64,000 nt of DNA from Chryseomicrobium sp. FSL W7-1435. Its GTDB lineage: Bacteria > Bacillota > Bacilli > Bacillales_A > Planococcaceae. The DNA is taken from contig NZ_CP151997.1 in NCBI RefSeq assembly GCF_038595005.1, forward strand, positions 1 through 64,000. The letters run 5' to 3'. The position numbers and the translations under genes are program-made. Positions 61,923 through 64,000 of this stretch are shown in pieces; the first letter of the stretch is position 1; each line of letters begins with the position of its first letter. The notes under the pieces are model-generated. The model saw nothing but the letters and a program-made list of their open reading frames with translations. It had not been told where the DNA came from and searched no databases.

Positions 61923-62888
61923 ATGATTCGTACCGTCGGTGTGACGACAGACCATGAACTCGTCCAAAACTTTACTCTCGACGAGTTGAAGGATAATTTA
62001 TTTGAGTGGTATTGGGTAGATATTAGTAACCCGACCCTTGATGAGCAAAATCTACTGGCTGATTTTTTTCAATTTCACCCACTAGCAATAGAGGATTGCC
62101 TGCATGACCTGCAGCGTCCCAAACTTGATAACTACGACAGGCACACCTTTTTTGTATTGCATACATACAACGAGAAAACGATGGAAGCCGAAGAGTTAGA
62201 TGTCTTCGTTGGAGGAAACTTTGTGGTGACCTTCCATTATGAAGAAATGCACGAACTAGATGAAGCACTTGACCGCTTAGTACATAGTACAAAATCGTGG
62301 AAACGTGGTTCCATGCAGGCGCTTTATCAAATCATCGATAAAGTAGTCGATCACTACTTCCCCATCATCTACAAGATTGAAGACTTTTTAAACGAAGTGG
62401 AAGATGACATGTCCCGCCACCACGACCAATTTTCGATGAATAGGGTTTTTGAGATTCGTAGCGACTTACTCCATCTCAGAAGAACTATCAATCCTATGCG
62501 CGACTTGCTGTACCGTATGCTAGCCTCTTCTCGTTTGAACTTTTCACAAGAAGAACGCACCTATTTTGAAGATATTTACGATCACCTCATCAAACTTTCT
62601 GAGATGATTGACTCAAACCGAGACTTAACCGCCGATATTCGCGATAGTCACATGTCCATGAATGCGAGCCGAATGAATCGGATCATGATGACGTTAACCA
62701 TTGTTTCGACGGTGTTTATCCCCTTAACATTTATTGCAGGTGTCTACGGCATGAACTTTGTGAACATGCCTGAATTAGAATGGTCGTTTGGCTATTTCGG
62801 CGTATTATTGTTCATGTTTTTAACAGCAGGCGGAATGTTGACCTGGTTTACTTATAAAGGCTGGTTTAAATTATTTAAAAATCCATAA
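61923..62888 (+). CDS. corA: Magnesium transporter CorA family protein
   Basis: CorA/Alr1-type channel of 321 residues with a large cytoplasmic N-terminal domain, a long helix and two C-terminal membrane segments. The GMN selectivity motif is present (VYGMNFVNMPE). ATG 61923 lies 7 nt from GGAGG; an ATG at 61896 precedes that site. Divergent from rsgA. A TATGAT at 61895-61900 may be its -10. Confidence 0.93.
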   Translation: MIRTVGVTTDHELVQNFTLDELKDNLFEWYWVDISNPTLDEQNLLADFFQFHPLAIEDCLHDLQRPKLDNYDRHTFFVLHTYNEKTMEAEELDVFVGGNFVVTFHYEEMHELDEALDRLVHSTKSWKRGSMQALYQIIDKVVDHYFPIIYKIEDFLNEVEDDMSRHHDQFSMNRVFEIRSDLLHLRRTINPMRDLLYRMLASSRLNFSQEERTYFEDIYDHLIKLSEMIDSNRDLTADIRDSHMSMNASRMNRIMMTLTIVSTVFIPLTFIAGVYGMNFVNMPELEWSFGYFGVLLFMFLTAGGMLTWFTYKGWFKLFKNP

Positions 62889-62899
62889 GGAGGCACATG

Positions 62900-63607
62900 A
62901 TGCGTATTAATAAATATTTAGCTGATGCTGGAATTGTTTCCCGCCGCGGCGCCGATCAGTGGATTTTAGATGGTCGCGTAGTGATCAATGGCAAGCAAGC
63001 AGAGCTTGGAAGTCGGGTCGAAGATGGAGACGAAGTGAAAGTTGATGGGACTGTGATTTCTCAAGAACAACAACTGGTCTACCTCGTATTAAACAAACCT
63101 GTTGGGATTACTAGCACGACAGAGCGACATATTGAAGGGAATATCGTTGATTTTATCAATCATGAAAAACGCATATTTCACATCGGACGCTTGGATAAAG
63201 ATTCTGACGGCCTGATTTTATTAACCAACGATGGCGACATCGTCAATGAGATCCTGCGCTCAGAAAATGAGCATGACAAAGAATACATCGTGACTGTCAA
63301 CGAACGAATCACAGATACTTTTATAGATAAGATGGCATCGGGTGTAAAGATTTTAGACACGGTGACAAAACCGGCTAGAGTGAAAAAACTCGGACCTCAT
63401 ACATTCTCGATCATTTTGACACAAGGCCTCAACCGACAAATCCGTCGCATGTGTTCAGCACTCGGGTTTACAATTAAACGATTGCAGCGCGTGCGTATTA
63501 TGAATATCGAGCTTGGTAACTTACCAATCGGTAAATGGCGGGATTTAACGGAAGATGAAAAGAAGGAACTGTTCAAACTGCTTGACTATCAACCGAAACG
63601 TTCGTAA
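62900..63607 (+). CDS. rluF: 23S rRNA pseudouridine(2604) synthase RluF-type
   Basis: RsuA/RluB/E/F-family pseudouridine synthase, 235 residues. An S4 RNA-binding domain (about 1-60) precedes the catalytic domain with Asp in GRLDKDSDGLILLTNDG and the basic GLNRQIRRMC motif. Closest in sequence to E. coli RluF without its basic C-terminal extension. ATG 62900 is 6 nt from AAGGAGG; ATG 62897 is too near. 11 nt after corA, likely one operon. Confidence 0.88.
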   Translation: MRINKYLADAGIVSRRGADQWILDGRVVINGKQAELGSRVEDGDEVKVDGTVISQEQQLVYLVLNKPVGITSTTERHIEGNIVDFINHEKRIFHIGRLDKDSDGLILLTNDGDIVNEILRSENEHDKEYIVTVNERITDTFIDKMASGVKILDTVTKPARVKKLGPHTFSIILTQGLNRQIRRMCSALGFTIKRLQRVRIMNIELGNLPIGKWRDLTEDEKKELFKLLDYQPKRS

Positions 63608-63622
63608 AGGGAGAGATGCAGG

Positions 63623-64000
63623 ATGTTAACGATTCAATCGACACCTTATGCTACAGGAGCCACTATCAGCGGAGACATTTGGGATTTTGACGCATTCTTG
63701 ACTGCTGCTTTTGATTTAATCGGAGAGACCAATAAGTATTATGAATATCAAAGTACACATGAGCGACTGCATGCTGCGCTAGTCAAACTTGCGGCAGCGC
63801 GCAAAGGTAAAGCAGATGTCTTACTTGTTTCAAATGGCGCTAGTCGCGATCAATTAAAACAGCAAAGCACGATTACACCAGAGCGCAATGTTTACTTTGG
63901 CTATAAAATGCTGTGGCCAGAGCTTCTATTCACTGCATTAGGCTTAAATGATTTTGTATTATTGCGCACCAAAAATATCAAACATCCGCATCTTCATTTA
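63623..64000 (+). CDS. Partial DUF6904-like hypothetical protein
   Basis: An open frame of 126 codons runs off the right edge. It begins MLTIQSTPYATGATISGDIWD and includes NVYFGYKMLWPELLF. The layout recalls the uncharacterised DUF6904 family of Firmicutes; no function is known. A purine-rich AAGGGAGAG lies upstream. It follows rluF by 15 nt. Confidence 0.7.
   Translation, partial: MLTIQSTPYATGATISGDIWDFDAFLTAAFDLIGETNKYYEYQSTHERLHAALVKLAAARKGKADVLLVSNGASRDQLKQQSTITPERNVYFGYKMLWPELLFTALGLNDFVLLRTKNIKHPHLHL

Overview
This window is the conserved housekeeping core of a low-GC, spore-forming member of the Bacillales. Gene order follows the Bacillus subtilis ctsR-to-kbaA segment, and almost everything lies on the minus strand, so biologically it reads right to left. 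Sporulation genes (kbaA, gerD, cwlD, sigH) point to an endospore former. Protein sequences and synteny fit Planococcaceae/Caryophanaceae (Sporosarcina-like), but that family-level call is inference.

Layout in transcriptional order, from the right end. A short + strand cluster (corA, rluF, a partial DUF6904-like gene) closes the window at 61.9-64 kb. It faces away from rsgA, which has a long structured leader, and a PurR-type-operator-bearing purine permease. The CtsR-regulated ctsR-mcsA-mcsB-clpC operon follows (54.4-59.1 kb), then radA, yacL, ispD, ispF and gltX. A cysteine-type T-box controls cysE-cysS-mrnC-rlmB-rae1 (44.7-48.9 kb). Next come sigH, rpmG, secE, nusG, rplK-rplA, rplJ-rplL, an rsmC-like methyltransferase and rpoB-rpoC (32.3-44.7 kb). 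The rplGB-rpsL-rpsG-fusA-tuf (str) group ends at 27.4 kb.

Between tuf and the S10 operon sits a 3-kb stretch of repeats with a PPK2 kinase and a YuiF/NhaC-type antiporter (24.2-27.4 kb). The S10-spc-alpha ribosomal superoperon, with secY, adk and infA, runs from 24.2 to 9.9 kb. It is followed by the ECF transporter module ecfA1-ecfA2-ecfT, truA and rplM-rpsI. A NERD-domain gene flanked by two same-direction repeat arrays (3.7-5.2 kb) separates rpsI from cwlD-salA, gerD (+ strand) and kbaA. The left edge carries tandem promoters resembling those of an rRNA operon reading out of the window.

Most genes are textbook. The interest lies between them: at least two families of intergenic repeats with an exact 21-bp period, a family of long imperfect palindromes with compensatory changes, unassigned structured leaders before rsgA and ecfA1, a likely AUC start codon on the NERD gene, and the absence of disA (between radA and yacL) and map (between adk and infA) from their usual positions. 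No CRISPR array, tRNA gene, insertion sequence or defence system was recognised.
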